Shown here piece by piece: positions 16,046 to 25,317 of a stretch of DNA of 64,000 nt. Positions within the stretch are counted from its first letter, which is position 1; each line of letters begins with the position of its first letter. Location: the NCBI RefSeq assembly GCF_004514475.2, contig NZ_MYFO02000006.1, positions 124,001 to 188,000 of the forward strand. The letters are read 5' to 3'. The notes below the pieces were generated by a model, which saw only the letters and a list, made by a program, of their open reading frames with translations, ran no database searches and was not told the origin of the DNA. Source of the stretch: Paenibacillus athensensis. GTDB lineage: Bacteria > Bacillota > Bacilli > Paenibacillales > NBRC-103111. A program made the position numbers and the translations under genes.

Positions 16046-17230
16046 TTGAAAACAGCCATCTGGTTGTACCTGTTTATGTTTGTTGCGTTTTTCGATCTGC
16101 ACGCGCAGTATCCGATCCTGTCGCCCTTTGCTTTGTCACTGGGCGCCGCGCCCTCGTTTATCGGGCTCATCCTCGGCGTCTATTCGATCACCCATCTGCC
16201 GGGCAATCTGATCGCCGGCTACGGGGTCGATAAATACGGCAGCAAGTTTTTCATTATCTTTAGCCTGATTGTAGCAGGGATTGTGCTGATATTTCAATCC
16301 AGAGTCAGCGATCCGTGGCAGTTGTTGTATATCCGTTCGATCAGCGGCTTTGTGCTGGCGTTCCTTTCACCGGCATGTCTGGCCTTGCTGGCCAAAATCG
16401 CCCGCGACCGCGTTCATCAGAGCAAGCTGATGGCCGGTAACGGACTTGTCCATACGCTGGCCTCCGTCGTGTCACCGGCAGCAGGCGCCTACCTCGTCGC
16501 CCAAATCGGCTTTACAACCGCCTTCAGCGTGCTCGGCTGGATACTGATCGTCACTGGCGTTCTGGCCATTGTCGGGCTTAAAGAGCATCGCGGCGAGCGA
16601 CATGCCAGCGATGACCGCGACGCGTCAGCGGCAAAGCCTGCCCGCTATGACAGCCACGGTCACCGGCTGCCGGACGGTCAGAATGGCGAAGAAGCAAGCG
16701 GCGCCGTACCGTGGTTATTTTTTCTCGTGCCAATGGCGATCTCTTGCTCTCAGGGCATTCTGTTCTTCGAGCTGCCGCTGATGAAAGCGGCCCGCGGCTC
16801 GATTCTCACCTCCGGCGTCTTCTTCTCGTTGGTTAGCCTTGGCGCGTTGTGCACGCTCAGTCTGCTGTTCCTCAATCGCGTCTCGCCGTTCCTGCGCACG
16901 GTCGCCGGAAGCATTGCGCTGGCGATGATCTTCTTCGGCATGGCCGTTCATTGGCCGTTGCCGCTGTACGTCTCGCTGTTTTTGATCGGCATGAGCAAGG
17001 GCGTTATTTTTCCGGCGCTTGCCGCGCTGCTCGCCAGCATCACCAGCAGCAGCCGGTACGGCCGCGTTTTTTCGCTGCTGTCGATTTCCTTTTCCGTCGG
17101 GGCTTTCTTCGGTCCGCTGCTCGCCGGCCAACTGCGCGATTACATGTCCTCTTATTTCATCGCATTTTTCGTGCTGATGCTGGCTCTGTCCTTGCTGCCC
17201 TTGCGCACCTCGCGGCTGGCTCCGGCCTAA
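16046..17230 (+). CDS. MFS transporter
   Basis: A 394-residue major facilitator with about 12 hydrophobic segments and a His/Asp-rich cytoplasmic loop (about 185-225) between the halves. The first loop has GNLIAGYGVDKYGSK, the MFS motif A equivalent between helices 2 and 3. The fold suggests a drug or metabolite exporter, but the substrate is unknown. AAGGCGGTGA (16031-16040) is a near-perfect ribosome site and places the start at the TTG at 16046; the GTG at 16037 lies inside that site. Confidence 0.88.
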   Translation: MKTAIWLYLFMFVAFFDLHAQYPILSPFALSLGAAPSFIGLILGVYSITHLPGNLIAGYGVDKYGSKFFIIFSLIVAGIVLIFQSRVSDPWQLLYIRSISGFVLAFLSPACLALLAKIARDRVHQSKLMAGNGLVHTLASVVSPAAGAYLVAQIGFTTAFSVLGWILIVTGVLAIVGLKEHRGERHASDDRDASAAKPARYDSHGHRLPDGQNGEEASGAVPWLFFLVPMAISCSQGILFFELPLMKAARGSILTSGVFFSLVSLGALCTLSLLFLNRVSPFLRTVAGSIALAMIFFGMAVHWPLPLYVSLFLIGMSKGVIFPALAALLASITSSSRYGRVFSLLSISFSVGAFFGPLLAGQLRDYMSSYFIAFFVLMLALSLLPLRTSRLAPA

Positions 17231-17348
17231 TGACCGGGCAAGCGCCCGAATCGTCAGCAGTTGGGCGTCTGCACAGGCTCCCGCGCCCGCCCGGCATACA
17301 CTAACCGTGTCAATTGACGATTGAATTCGCAGAAAGGAGTGACTGTCA

Positions 17349-17450
17349 ATGACAGCTGTAGCGCAACCCGGAGGTAACTATTGGACGTCGGCAGGTACGA
17401 TTCTCGTCCTCTTCATCCTGCTGGTCATCATCTCTCGCACATTCCTGTAA
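17349..17450 (+). CDS. YjcZ-family sporulation peptide
   Basis: A 33-residue peptide: a short Gly/Pro-containing head (VAQPGGNYW) followed by one hydrophobic helix with the VLFILLVII core typical of the YjcZ family. In Bacillales these small proteins are made during sporulation and found in spore membranes or coats; their exact role is unknown. AGAAAGGAGTGA lies 6 bp before the ATG. A textbook terminator follows 14 bp after the stop, so it is a stand-alone gene. Confidence 0.85.
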   Translation: MTAVAQPGGNYWTSAGTILVLFILLVIISRTFL

Positions 17451-17463
17451 ACACAGGTTAACG

Positions 17464-17491
17464 GCGGTCTGCGCAAGCAGGCCGCTTTTTT
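17464..17491 (+). terminator. Terminator after the YjcZ-type gene
   Basis: A 9-bp stem (GCGGTCTGC with GCAGGCCGC) capped by a GCAA tetraloop and followed by six T. Confidence 0.92.
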
Positions 17492-17606
17492 CATGGCTAG
17501 GCCAGCCGACAAAAGCTGCTGCGTCAAGCCGCGATTTGTCAGCAAGCTTATGCGCCATTTCCCGGGAAATCAAGACACATTCCGCACCGTAGTCGAATCG
17601 CCCCTC

Positions 17607-17635
17607 TTGGATGTAGCGTCAAAACTGGTTATACT
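17607..17635 (+). promoter_or_regulatory. Candidate promoter of the Toprim gene
   Basis: TTGGAT (17607-17612), 17-bp spacer, TATACT (17630-17635), about 30 bp before the start codon. The -35 is weak. Confidence 0.45.
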
Positions 17636-17665
17636 ACAAAAAACGGGGTCAAGGAGGTGTTTTCC

Positions 17666-18034
17666 ATGTCCATTGCCATCATTGTGGAAGGAAAAAACGA
17701 CAAAAGCCGCTTAAAGCGGGTTTTGAACGGCGACATTACGATCTTCTGCACGTTCGGAACGCCGAGTACCGACACGCTGGAGGAGTTGCGCCACAAAGTT
17801 GGCACTCGACAGGTATACCTGTTTACCGACAACGATTCCTCAGGCAAACGCATCCGCGGTTTGCTGCGCGACACGTTCCCCGACGCCGAGCAAATCTATA
17901 CGCGCAAGGGCTACGCCGGAGTTGAAGGCACACCGGAGGAATATTTGATCCAGCAGCTGGAGAAAGCCGGCTTGGAAGCTTATATCGTCTACCCGGACAA
18001 TCCGGATATCCGCACCGTTCCGCTGGCGGACTAG
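17666..18034 (+). CDS. Stand-alone Toprim-domain protein
   Basis: A 122-residue protein that is just one Toprim fold, as found in RNase M5, primases and topoisomerases. The metal-binding residues are present: Glu in IVEGKND (residues 5-11), and the DxD pair in LFTDNDSSG near 53-61, with later acidic residues. In Bacillales similar small Toprim proteins of the RNase M5/OLD-like group are known, but this one lacks the C-terminal RNA-binding extension of RNase M5. A nuclease or nucleotidyl-transfer role is inferred. The ATG at 17666 lies 6 bp after AAGGAGGTG. Confidence 0.82.
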   Translation: MSIAIIVEGKNDKSRLKRVLNGDITIFCTFGTPSTDTLEELRHKVGTRQVYLFTDNDSSGKRIRGLLRDTFPDAEQIYTRKGYAGVEGTPEEYLIQQLEKAGLEAYIVYPDNPDIRTVPLAD

Positions 18035-18054
18035 CCTTGCGCCGCAAGGGCGCA

Positions 18055-18089
18055 GCAAAAAAGCCGCCCGGGCTTACCCTCAGCGGCTT
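18055..18089 (-). terminator. Terminator between Toprim and SCO genes
   Basis: AAGCCGC (18061-18067) pairs with GCGGCTT (18083-18089). On the minus strand the stem is followed by six T, serving the SCO gene. Confidence 0.75.
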
Positions 18090-18093
18090 CGCT

Positions 18094-18720
18094 TTATTTT
18101 CCTTTAGACAAGGTCATGACGTCTTTGACGATAAATTCGGGATCGAGCTGCGGATCGTTGGCATCGTAGTAGGTGCGCAGCGTTCCTTTCGGATCGACAA
18201 TCAGAATCGCATTGGAGTGCGAGAAGTTGCCGTCCTTGTCCTTGACCACCATTATGCCGAAATCCTCGGCCAGCTTTTGCGCCGTCGCTTCGTCGCCGCG
18301 CAGGAACGTCCATCCGCCCGGCTCGGCGTGGAACTTCGCTCCGAACTCCTTGAGCACCTGCGGCGTATCGCGCGTCGGGTCAATCGTAATCGAAACAATC
18401 TCCGCCTTGCTGCCCAAATACCCCTTCTCCTTCAGCGAATCCTGAACCTTGGACAACAGGAACGATGTCGGCAGACAAACGTCCGGGCAATAGGAATAGA
18501 AGAAATAGACCAGACGCACCTTGCCATCCAAATCCTTCGAGCTGACCGTATTCCCGTCCAGGTCCTGCAATTGGAACGCAGGCGCTTCCTTCATCGGATC
18601 GAGATGGTGATCCTCCGGTCCTTGTACAAACCACAGCTTATAAGCAAACGACGCGATCATCGCCAGCAAAATCAGCCCGACCGCCAGCTTGAACCAGTTT
18701 TTCTCCAAAAAAGCTCCCAT
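18094..18720 (-). CDS. SCO1/SenC family copper chaperone
   Basis: A 208-residue membrane-anchored thioredoxin-fold protein that delivers copper to the CuA site of cytochrome c oxidase. One N-terminal helix (10-31) anchors it outside the membrane. The copper ligands are present: Cys78 and Cys82 in YCPDVC and His168 in NFSHSN. The start at 18720 follows GGGGAGG by 9 bp. It is downstream of ctaB on the same strand, 81 bp away; both serve heme-copper oxidase assembly, although no cox genes are in the window. Confidence 0.92.
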   Translation of the reverse strand: MGAFLEKNWFKLAVGLILLAMIASFAYKLWFVQGPEDHHLDPMKEAPAFQLQDLDGNTVSSKDLDGKVRLVYFFYSYCPDVCLPTSFLLSKVQDSLKEKGYLGSKAEIVSITIDPTRDTPQVLKEFGAKFHAEPGGWTFLRGDEATAQKLAEDFGIMVVKDKDGNFSHSNAILIVDPKGTLRTYYDANDPQLDPEFIVKDVMTLSKGK

Positions 18721-18801
18721 TGCCAACGTCCTCCCCATAAAAGAAAATCCCATGTCGCCATGGGAAAAGTGTCGCCGCCTGCGCGACATCCGGCCATTCG
18801 C

Positions 18802-19761
18802 TTACGCTTTGACCGTATCGACGACCATCATAATTGAAAGCAGCGTCAAATACATAATCGAGAACAAAAACATGTTTTTGGCCCATTTGGTTTCGTCGTT
18901 CGTTTTGAAGCCGGTCACGCACATCAACGCCCAAATCAGGCCCAGCGCCGTGGCGATAATCATAAAGAAATAGCCGACATAGCCGTACACCGTCAGCATG
19001 ACGGAAACCGGCACGAGCAGCACGATATAGCGAACCATGCTGACCTTGGTCACAAACGTTCCCTTCACGACGGGCAGCAGCGGGAAGCCTGCCGCGCGGT
19101 ACTCCTCCATCCGACGAATGCCCAGCGCCCAGAAATGCGGCGGCTGCCAGAGGAAGAGGAACAAAAACAGCAAAATCGCTCCGAGATCAACCGTGCCGCT
19201 CACCGCACAATAGCCGATCATCGGCGGAACCGCGCCGGAGAAGCTGCCAACGAACGTGCTCCAGACCGACGTCCGCTTGAACCAGGCTGTATACAGCCAT
19301 ACGTAAAGGAACAATCCGGCGATGCCGAGCAGCGTGGCCAGCGGCGAACGGGCCAATACGTAGAGAATGAACACGCCGATCAGGCCGAGAATGATGCCGT
19401 ACCAGAGCACCGTATTCGGGCTCAGCTTGCCGCTTGGCAGCGCGCGCTGCTGCGTGCGGGCCATTTTGGCGTCCATTTCCCGGTCAAGATAGTTGTTCAG
19501 CACGCCGCCCGCACCGATCACCAGACCCGCGCCGAGCATCGTATAAAGCAGCCGCAGCCAGTCCACGTCGCCATGCGAAGCGATCCAGAAGCCGGCAAAC
19601 GCCGTCATCAAATTCGAATAAATAATGCCCGGTTTGGCCAAGCGATAAAAGTCCTTCAACGTCACCGGCTCGACGGCAGCTTCCGCAGTCCTCGCCTCTT
19701 CCGCCGTTTCATGGCGCAAAGCCGCTTCTCCAGCCGCATCGCCGCTTACTCGATTGTTCAC
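18802..19761 (-). CDS. ctaB: Protoheme IX farnesyltransferase (heme O synthase)
   Basis: A 319-residue integral membrane prenyltransferase that adds a farnesyl group to heme B to form heme O. The UbiA-family metal/diphosphate motif is NNYLDREMDAKMART, and the second acidic loop with YTAWFKRTS and FLWQPPHFWALG is conserved. About nine transmembrane helices follow an Ala/Glu-rich N-terminal extension of some 30 residues. The GTG at 19761 is chosen because AGGAGGG stands 7 bp upstream. It is the first gene of the ctaB-sco operon, with a good promoter. Confidence 0.93.
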   Translation of the reverse strand: MNNRVSGDAAGEAALRHETAEEARTAEAAVEPVTLKDFYRLAKPGIIYSNLMTAFAGFWIASHGDVDWLRLLYTMLGAGLVIGAGGVLNNYLDREMDAKMARTQQRALPSGKLSPNTVLWYGIILGLIGVFILYVLARSPLATLLGIAGLFLYVWLYTAWFKRTSVWSTFVGSFSGAVPPMIGYCAVSGTVDLGAILLFLFLFLWQPPHFWALGIRRMEEYRAAGFPLLPVVKGTFVTKVSMVRYIVLLVPVSVMLTVYGYVGYFFMIIATALGLIWALMCVTGFKTNDETKWAKNMFLFSIMYLTLLSIMMVVDTVKA

Positions 19762-19820
19762 TTGTGTGCCCTCCTGTATATCCATGCTTACCAGCCTATT
19801 TGCATACGTTTAACATTCTA

Positions 19821-19849
19821 ATAATACCAACCTGCGCACCGTTTGACAA
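19821..19849 (-). promoter_or_regulatory. Promoter of ctaB-sco
   Basis: On the minus strand TTGTCA (19849-19844), 17-bp spacer, TATTAT (19826-19821); each hexamer is one base off consensus. Confidence 0.7.
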
Positions 19850-20025
19850 TGAACGACGGAGAGTTGTCATGATTTTGTCGATTCTCCTTTCAGTATGCGT
19901 GAAACCTGGCCGCCCCATCCGTTGCGGGCGTGATGCCGCGGCGGGAGGCTGCACCTGCTCGCCGGCTAACGCTATCTCCCTCGCACGCGCACCTCCTCTG
20001 ACCGAGCCGGTCATACGGTTGCAGC

Positions 20026-20054
20026 AAAAAAAGCATCCGCCTAAGCGAATGCTT
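20026..20054 (-). terminator. Terminator of the urease operon
   Basis: On the minus strand AAGCATTCGC and GCGGATGCTT form a stem with one wobble or mismatch and a 4-nt loop, followed by seven T. It lies about 250 bp beyond the ureD stop codon. Confidence 0.85.
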
Positions 20055-20116
20055 GTTGCCGCGCCATGCGCGGATGTGGAGCGCCACGATGAGCTTGGCT
20101 GCGGTGCCCAGAACGG

Positions 20117-20260
20117 CAGCGCGGCGGCGCGGTGTGAACCCGCCGCAGCCGGGTGGGAGCGCAACCGGGGCGCGTGGCCGAGATGGGCCAGCGCGGCGGC
20201 GCGGCGTGAACTCGCCGCAGCCGGGCAGGGGCGGCAACCGGGGCGCGTGGCCGAAGTGGC
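20117..20260. repeat. Two tandem 72-bp GC-rich repeats in the urease 3' untranslated region
   Basis: Copy one starts CAGCGCGGCGGCGCGGTGTG at 20117 and copy two CAGCGCGGCGGCGCGGCGTG at 20189; both share the later block CAACCGGGGCGCGTGGCCGA. They lie between the ureD stop and the operon terminator. The gap from 19850 to 20307 holds no supported gene besides this repeat and the terminator. Confidence 0.75.
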
Positions 20261-20307
20261 GTATCGCCCGCGGCCACACAGTCTGCTCGCCGCTTAGCTC
20301 CGGCGCG

Positions 20308-21633
20308 CTACTTGCCCAGCGCGAGCGGCCCGCAGCCCAGCAGCTGCCCGCGCAGCAGCTGCCACACCGCGGCCAGCGCGCGCTGCAGCTCCCAGGCGCT
20401 GCCGCCGAGCACCGACACGACCAGCCCGTGTCGATACGTCAGGCTCGCGCCATAGCGCAGGCGGCCATCGCCCAAGCTTTCGAGGCAGCTCAAAGCTGCC
20501 TCGACATGCAGCGGGCCGACCGCCTCGGCAAAGACGCACAACGTGCCGAGGTGCGTCTGCTCCTCCCAGCACCCTGAAGCCGCCAGCCGCATCGCGGCCG
20601 GCTCCACCCGCTGGTGCTGGGCGTAAATCAGCTGTTCCCCGTGCCAGACGCGCATGCGATTCGCATAGCGCTTGTATTGGAACAGCTCGCCGCGGCCCGT
20701 CCGTCCCGGACAAAGGACGTCCGACAGCATCAACACGGAGCCTTGCTCCAGATGTACGTCCGTCTCGCCGCAATAAGCGGCGTCTGCGTACAGCATGACC
20801 GGCTCCGGCATATATTCCAGCACGGCCTCGCGCCCGAGCCGGATCGTCTGCCGCTGCACGGCTCCGCCGGCGGCCCCAGCCGGGTGCACCTTCGTAAACG
20901 ACTGGTTCGTCAAGTAAACGTGCGCCCCCGGCTGCAAGGACCAGCTCAGCTCGTAGCGGTCCCCGTCCATCAGTCCCGGCGAGCAGTCCATCACGTAGAC
21001 GGCAACCTGCTCGCCGCGGACCGGACGGCCGCCGTCCCGCTGCTGTTCGTCTGCACCGCCTGGGGCGGACGTAGCCGCCGCGACGCGGCTCCCGCCGTCA
21101 GCCCCCGCTGCCGCTACCACCGCACCGGCATCGGCACGCTCGACGCGCCCATCAGCTCCACAGCTCCCGCCGTCGGCCCCAGCCGCCGCTACCACCGCAC
21201 CGGCATCGGCACGCTCGACGCGCCCATCAGCTCCGCGGCTCCCGCCGTCGGCCCCAGCCGCCGCTACCACCGCACCGGCACCGGCACGCCCGACGCGCCA
21301 ATAAGCTCCACGGCTCCCGCCGTCGGCCCCAGCCGCCGCTACCACCGCACCGGCACCGGCACGCCCAACGCGCCCATCAGCTCCGCGGCTCCCGCCGTCA
21401 GCCCCCGCTGCCGTCACAGCCGCACCGGCACCCTCTCGCCCGGCGCGCCCCTCTGCGGCAGCGGCAGCCAACACCCCCGGCTCAGCCGCTTCTCCACCGC
21501 CCTCATACCGCGTAGGCTCTACGCGAAACGTCTTGGCAATCTTGAGCGGGGAGGTGTGGTAGCGCTGCACGAGCACCGTGCGTCCGCCGCGAACGGCGAA
21601 CTCCGCCTTCAGCTCCCCTGCTCCTTCAGGCAT
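20308..21633 (-). CDS. ureD: Urease accessory protein UreD with a large repeat insertion
   Basis: UreD (UreH) is the scaffold that binds apo-urease and recruits UreF and UreG for nickel insertion. The conserved start ([22 protein letters not shown], residues 15-36) and the core from about 207 on ([31 protein letters not shown]) are normal. Between them sits an extra segment of about 165 residues, rich in Ala, Gly, Asp and Arg, made of five tandem 25-residue units. Without it the length would be about 275 residues, the usual size. The frame stays open throughout. The ATG at 21633 overlaps the ureG stop (ATGCCTGA), with GGGAG 7 bp upstream. It is the last gene of ureABCFGD. Confidence 0.93.
   Translation of the reverse strand: MPEGAGELKAEFAVRGGRTVLVQRYHTSPLKIAKTFRVEPTRYEGGGEAAEPGVLAAAAAEGRAGREGAGAAVTAAGADGGSRGADGRVGRAGAGAVVAAAGADGGSRGAYWRVGRAGAGAVVAAAGADGGSRGADGRVERADAGAVVAAAGADGGSCGADGRVERADAGAVVAAAGADGGSRVAAATSAPGGADEQQRDGGRPVRGEQVAVYVMDCSPGLMDGDRYELSWSLQPGAHVYLTNQSFTKVHPAGAAGGAVQRQTIRLGREAVLEYMPEPVMLYADAAYCGETDVHLEQGSVLMLSDVLCPGRTGRGELFQYKRYANRMRVWHGEQLIYAQHQRVEPAAMRLAASGCWEEQTHLGTLCVFAEAVGPLHVEAALSCLESLGDGRLRYGASLTYRHGLVVSVLGGSAWELQRALAAVWQLLRGQLLGCGPLALGK
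21086..21460. repeat. Five 75-bp tandem repeats inside ureD
   Basis: Copies begin at 21086, 21161, 21236, 21311 and 21386, an exact 75-bp period marked by (C)GGCTCCCGCCGTC. Each codes a 25-residue unit of the form [20 protein letters not shown] plus five residues. The outer copies have diverged most. The multiple-of-three period preserves the reading frame. Confidence 0.95.
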
Positions 21634-22288
21634 GGCCGATCTCCCGCTCCACCCAGCCGACGATATCGTCCAGACCGGAGCCGCCCATCAGGTTGGAAAA
21701 AATATACGGGCGGTCGCCGCGCATCTTTTTCGTATCCTCCTCCATCACCGCAAGGCTCGCGCCGACATAAGGGGCCAAATCGGTTTTGTTGATAATCAGC
21801 ATGTCAGAGCGCATGATGCCCGGGCCGCCCTTGCGCGGGATTTTCTCGCCTTGCGCCACGTCGATAATATAGATGAAGCGATCCACCAGCTCCGGGCTGA
21901 ACGCCGCTGCCAGATTGTCCCCGCCGCTTTCGATGAAAATAACGTCCAGATGCTCGAATCTTCGCTCCAGCTCCTCAATCGCTTCAAAATTCATCGAAGC
22001 GTCCTCTCGAATCGCCGTATGCGGACAGCCGCCGGTCTCGACCCCGATAATCCGCTCCTCCGGCAGCGCCTCCGAGCGAATCAGAATCCGCGCGTCTTCC
22101 TTCGTATAAATGTCATTCGTGATGACGCCGATGCTCAGCCGATCCTGCAGCTTGCGGGCCAGCCGCTCGACGAGCGCGGTTTTGCCCGAGCCGACCGGGC
22201 CCCCGATGCCGATGCGCAGCGGTCGGCTGCGATCCGTTTGCGGCTGCTCCCATTGGTGGTGGTGGTGATGTCCTTGTCCTTGACACAT
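21626..22288 (-). CDS. ureG: Urease accessory GTPase UreG
   Basis: A 220-residue SIMIBI-class GTPase that drives nickel delivery to urease. The P-loop is [13 protein letters not shown] (near residues 28-40), the metal-binding CPH motif is in [13 protein letters not shown], and the guanine-specificity motif is INKTDLA. The N-terminus carries five consecutive His ([10 protein letters not shown]), an extra nickel-binding candidate where UreE is absent from the operon. The ATG at 22288 follows GGGGAGG by 8 bp. Confidence 0.96.
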   Translation of the reverse strand: MCQGQGHHHHHQWEQPQTDRSRPLRIGIGGPVGSGKTALVERLARKLQDRLSIGVITNDIYTKEDARILIRSEALPEERIIGVETGGCPHTAIREDASMNFEAIEELERRFEHLDVIFIESGGDNLAAAFSPELVDRFIYIIDVAQGEKIPRKGGPGIMRSDMLIINKTDLAPYVGASLAVMEEDTKKMRGDRPYIFSNLMGGSGLDDIVGWVEREIGHA

Positions 22289-22310
22289 AGTAATTCCTCC
22301 CCTAAATGAT

Positions 22311-23117
22311 TTATGACATAAAAAGTCGCGAATACAGCGTCTCATGCTGCATCATCGCCAAATCCGCCGCCGGCGCGTTCGTCCACGCGTCCAACGGCTC
22401 CAAGTCCGCGGCTTGCCGCCACGCCGCCGTTGTCAGCGGCAGCAGCTTCGCCAACAGCACCTGACCTTGCGTCTGCCCCATCGACATCAACCGCAGCGCA
22501 CTATTTACACAGGTGACGATGCAGGTATACAAAAAGCCCTCAACCGCCCGTTCCAGCGGCACCTGCAAGTGATAGCTGACCCAGCCGTGCATCAACGCGT
22601 GGGTGCCGTCGCAGCGCCCCGCTCCAACCGCTTCGTCGAGATTGGCCCAAGGCAGCTGCGGGTACATCGCCCGTGCCAGCTGCTGCAGCCGCCGCCCCAT
22701 CTTCTGGACCCCGGTGCGCGTCTCGGCCGCCGCCCGCTGCACATGCAGCAGCTGGTCCACCTCCCACACCCGCGACCACTGGTCAAGCGGGGCATAGCGA
22801 TACACCGCCTTGATCGCCATTGCATCCGACGTCGTCCAGCTCATGAACAGCATCGTCTGCACATAGCCTTCCAAATCTTCCAGCGTGACCAGACGATCCT
22901 GCTGCACCAGCGTCTCCAACCCGAAGGAATGCGAGAACCCGCCAATCGGCAGCGCCGAATCCAGCAGCTGCTGATAGGCCAGCCAGTGGTAATTTCCATA
23001 AGCGCCAGGCGCGTCTGCGACGGGAGCGGCAGCGTGCGCATCATTGCGTCCGTTCCCGGTCCCCTCGTCCCGATCTCCTTGCGCCGCTTTATCTATATCG
23101 TCTATCCGCTTCGCCAT
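22311..23117 (-). CDS. ureF: Urease accessory protein UreF
   Basis: A 268-residue all-alpha protein that bridges UreD and UreG and gates GTP hydrolysis. After a low-complexity, charged N-terminal extension of about 40 residues comes the family start [18 protein letters not shown], then the conserved C-terminal block with [22 protein letters not shown] lies 7 bp before the ATG. It is separated from ureC by 86 bp with no visible terminator. Confidence 0.93.
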   Translation of the reverse strand: MAKRIDDIDKAAQGDRDEGTGNGRNDAHAAAPVADAPGAYGNYHWLAYQQLLDSALPIGGFSHSFGLETLVQQDRLVTLEDLEGYVQTMLFMSWTTSDAMAIKAVYRYAPLDQWSRVWEVDQLLHVQRAAAETRTGVQKMGRRLQQLARAMYPQLPWANLDEAVGAGRCDGTHALMHGWVSYHLQVPLERAVEGFLYTCIVTCVNSALRLMSMGQTQGQVLLAKLLPLTTAAWRQAADLEPLDAWTNAPAADLAMMQHETLYSRLFMS

Positions 23118-23203
23118 CGCCCGTTCACCTCATTGTGGTCTACAACCTGCTTTTAAAAATCCGGTGAAGAATCGACCGGAGGCCACTGGTTGCTCACCCA
23201 TCT

Positions 23204-24919
23204 TTAAAACAGAAAATACAACTGCGCCATCGGCAGCTCCGTCGCCGGTTCGCAAGTGATCGGCTCGCCGTCGACCTTAACTTCATACGTCTCCGGATTC
23301 ACCTCAATCGACGGCGTTTCGGCGTTGTGAATCATATCTTTTTTGCTGACGCTGCGGCAGCCCTTCACCGGCTCCACCCGCTTGTGCAGGCCAAGCCGTT
23401 CGGCAATGCCCCCCTCGTACGCCGCCTGCGAGACAAACGTAATCGAGCTGGCCGCCAGCGCCTTGCCGAACGCCGCGAACATCGGCCGGCCAAACACCGG
23501 CTGCGGCGTCGGAATCGACGCATTCGGATCGCCCATCTGGGCGTAAGCGATGCTGCCGCCCTTGAGCACCAGATCGGGCTTGACGCCGAAGAACATCGGA
23601 CTCCACACGACGAGATCGGCGAACTTGCCGGGCTCCAGCGAGCCAACCAGATGCGATACGCCATGCGTAATCGCCGGGTTGATCGTATATTTGGCTATGT
23701 AGCGCTTGATGCGGAAGTTATCGCTTTGCCCGGTATCGGGAGCGAGCGGCCCGCGCTGCTTTTTCATCTTGTCCGCGGTTTGCCACGTCCGGATGATCAC
23801 CTCGCCAACCCGGCCCATCGCCTGGGAGTCCGAGCTGAGCATGCTGAACACGCCCATATCGTGCAAAATATCCTCGGCAGCAATCGTTTCCGGACGAATC
23901 CGCGAATCGGCAAAGGCGACGTCTTCGGGAATGCGGCTGTCGAGATGATGACATACCATCAGCATGTCAAGATGCTCCTCGATCGTGTTGATCGTATAGG
24001 GCCGCGTCGGATTCGTCGAAGACGGCAGAACGTTGCTTTCCGCAGCCGCGCGGATAATATCCGGAGCGTGACCGCCGCCTGCGCCCTCCGTATGATACGT
24101 GTGGATCGTCCGGCCCTTGATCGCCGCCAGCGTGTCCTCCAAAAATCCCGCTTCATTTAATGTATCGGTGTGAATCGCCACCTGCACGTCGTAGCGTTCG
24201 GCCGCCGACAAGCACGTATCAATGGCTGCCGGCGTCGTGCCCCAATCCTCATGCAGCTTCAATCCGATGGCGCCCGCTTCGATCTGTTCGATCAGCGGTT
24301 CGACGAACGAGGCGTTGCCTTTGCCGGTAAAGCCGAGATTCATCGGAAAACCTTCAGCCGCCTCCAGCATTCGCCGCATATGCCATGCGCCCGGCGTACA
24401 TGTCGTTGCGTTCGTACCCGTGGCCGGTCCGGTCCCGCCGCCGATCATCGTTGTGACGCCGGAGGACAACGCCGTTTCGATCTGCTGCGGACATATATAA
24501 TGAATATGCGCGTCGATGCCGCCAGCTGTGACGATTTTGCCTTCCCCGGCAATGACCTCGGTGCTTGCGCCCACGATCATCTGCGGGTGCACGCCATCCA
24601 TAATGTCGGGATTGCCCGCCTTGCCGATGGCGACAATATGGCCGTCCTTGATGCCGATATCCGCTTTGACGATGCCCCAATGATCGATGATCACCGCATT
24701 CGTAATCAGCGTATCGAGCACGCCTTCGTCGCGTACCGCGCGGCTCGATTGGCCCATGCCGTCGCGAATGACCTTGCCGCCGCCGAATTTGCATTCATCG
24801 CCGTAAACGGTGTAATCGTGTTCGATTTCCGCCCACAGCTCCGTGTCGGCCAGCCGCACGGCGTCGCCCTTGGTCGGGCCGAACATTGAAGCGTAGCTGC
24901 TGCGTTCCATCTGCGTCAC
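23204..24919 (-). CDS. ureC: Urease alpha subunit (catalytic)
   Basis: A 571-residue nickel amidohydrolase that hydrolyses urea to ammonia and carbamate. All active-site residues are visible: His138 and His140 in AHIHYICP, the carbamylated Lys221 in GLKLHEDWG, His250 in VAIHTDT, His276 in [14 protein letters not shown], the flap Cys323-His324 in MVCHHLD, and Asp364 in SSDSQAMGR. The GTG at 24919 overlaps the ureB stop as GTGA and has GGAGGAG 5 bp upstream; later ATGs lie too far from it. The enzyme is cytoplasmic and assembles with UreA and UreB. Confidence 0.97.
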   Translation of the reverse strand: MTQMERSSYASMFGPTKGDAVRLADTELWAEIEHDYTVYGDECKFGGGKVIRDGMGQSSRAVRDEGVLDTLITNAVIIDHWGIVKADIGIKDGHIVAIGKAGNPDIMDGVHPQMIVGASTEVIAGEGKIVTAGGIDAHIHYICPQQIETALSSGVTTMIGGGTGPATGTNATTCTPGAWHMRRMLEAAEGFPMNLGFTGKGNASFVEPLIEQIEAGAIGLKLHEDWGTTPAAIDTCLSAAERYDVQVAIHTDTLNEAGFLEDTLAAIKGRTIHTYHTEGAGGGHAPDIIRAAAESNVLPSSTNPTRPYTINTIEEHLDMLMVCHHLDSRIPEDVAFADSRIRPETIAAEDILHDMGVFSMLSSDSQAMGRVGEVIIRTWQTADKMKKQRGPLAPDTGQSDNFRIKRYIAKYTINPAITHGVSHLVGSLEPGKFADLVVWSPMFFGVKPDLVLKGGSIAYAQMGDPNASIPTPQPVFGRPMFAAFGKALAASSITFVSQAAYEGGIAERLGLHKRVEPVKGCRSVSKKDMIHNAETPSIEVNPETYEVKVDGEPITCEPATELPMAQLYFLF

Positions 24920-25284
24920 GGCTGCTCCTCCTCCCATTCGCGCAACCGCGCTTTCGTCTCTTCCGGCATTTGACCGCGCGCCGCCAGGCCGCGACTGAGC
25001 CCATTTAGCCCATAGGCCAGCTTCGCGCCACCGAGCTCGACTAACCGTACCGGCTTTTCTTCGCCGGGCTCAAAACGCACGGCCGTGCCGGCCGGAATAT
25101 CCAGCCGCATGCCGTAAGCAAGCGTGCGGTCAAACGCCAAACCGCGGTTCACCTCAAAAAAATGAAAATGCGAGCCCACCTGCACCGGCCGGTCTCCTTT
25201 GTTCATCACCAGCACCTCAACGGTGTGCCTGCCGGCGTTCAGCTCAATATAGCCGCTTTGCGTCCGATATTCTCCAGGGATCAT
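24916..25284 (-). CDS. ureB: Urease beta subunit
   Basis: A 122-residue structural subunit, starting MIPGEY and containing [18 protein letters not shown], the family signature. A C-terminal Glu-rich tail extends slightly beyond the core. The ATG at 25284 follows AAAGGAGGGG by 7 bp, ahead of an upstream in-frame alternative without a site. The stop overlaps ureC by 4 bp, implying coupled translation. Confidence 0.96.
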   Translation of the reverse strand: MIPGEYRTQSGYIELNAGRHTVEVLVMNKGDRPVQVGSHFHFFEVNRGLAFDRTLAYGMRLDIPAGTAVRFEPGEEKPVRLVELGGAKLAYGLNGLSRGLAARGQMPEETKARLREWEEEQP

Positions 25285-25317
25285 CCGGCTTCCCCTCCTT
25301 TTATCCATATGGTTGCT

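Noticed and set aside
19890-20279. Open frames in the GC-rich 3' region after ureD
   Set aside because: Several frames are open on both strands because of tandem GC-rich repeats; none has a ribosome site or recognisable domain, and the operon terminator lies among them.
21086-21460. CRISPR or mobile repeat array in ureD
   Set aside because: Units are contiguous, multiples of three and keep the ureD frame; there are no spacers.
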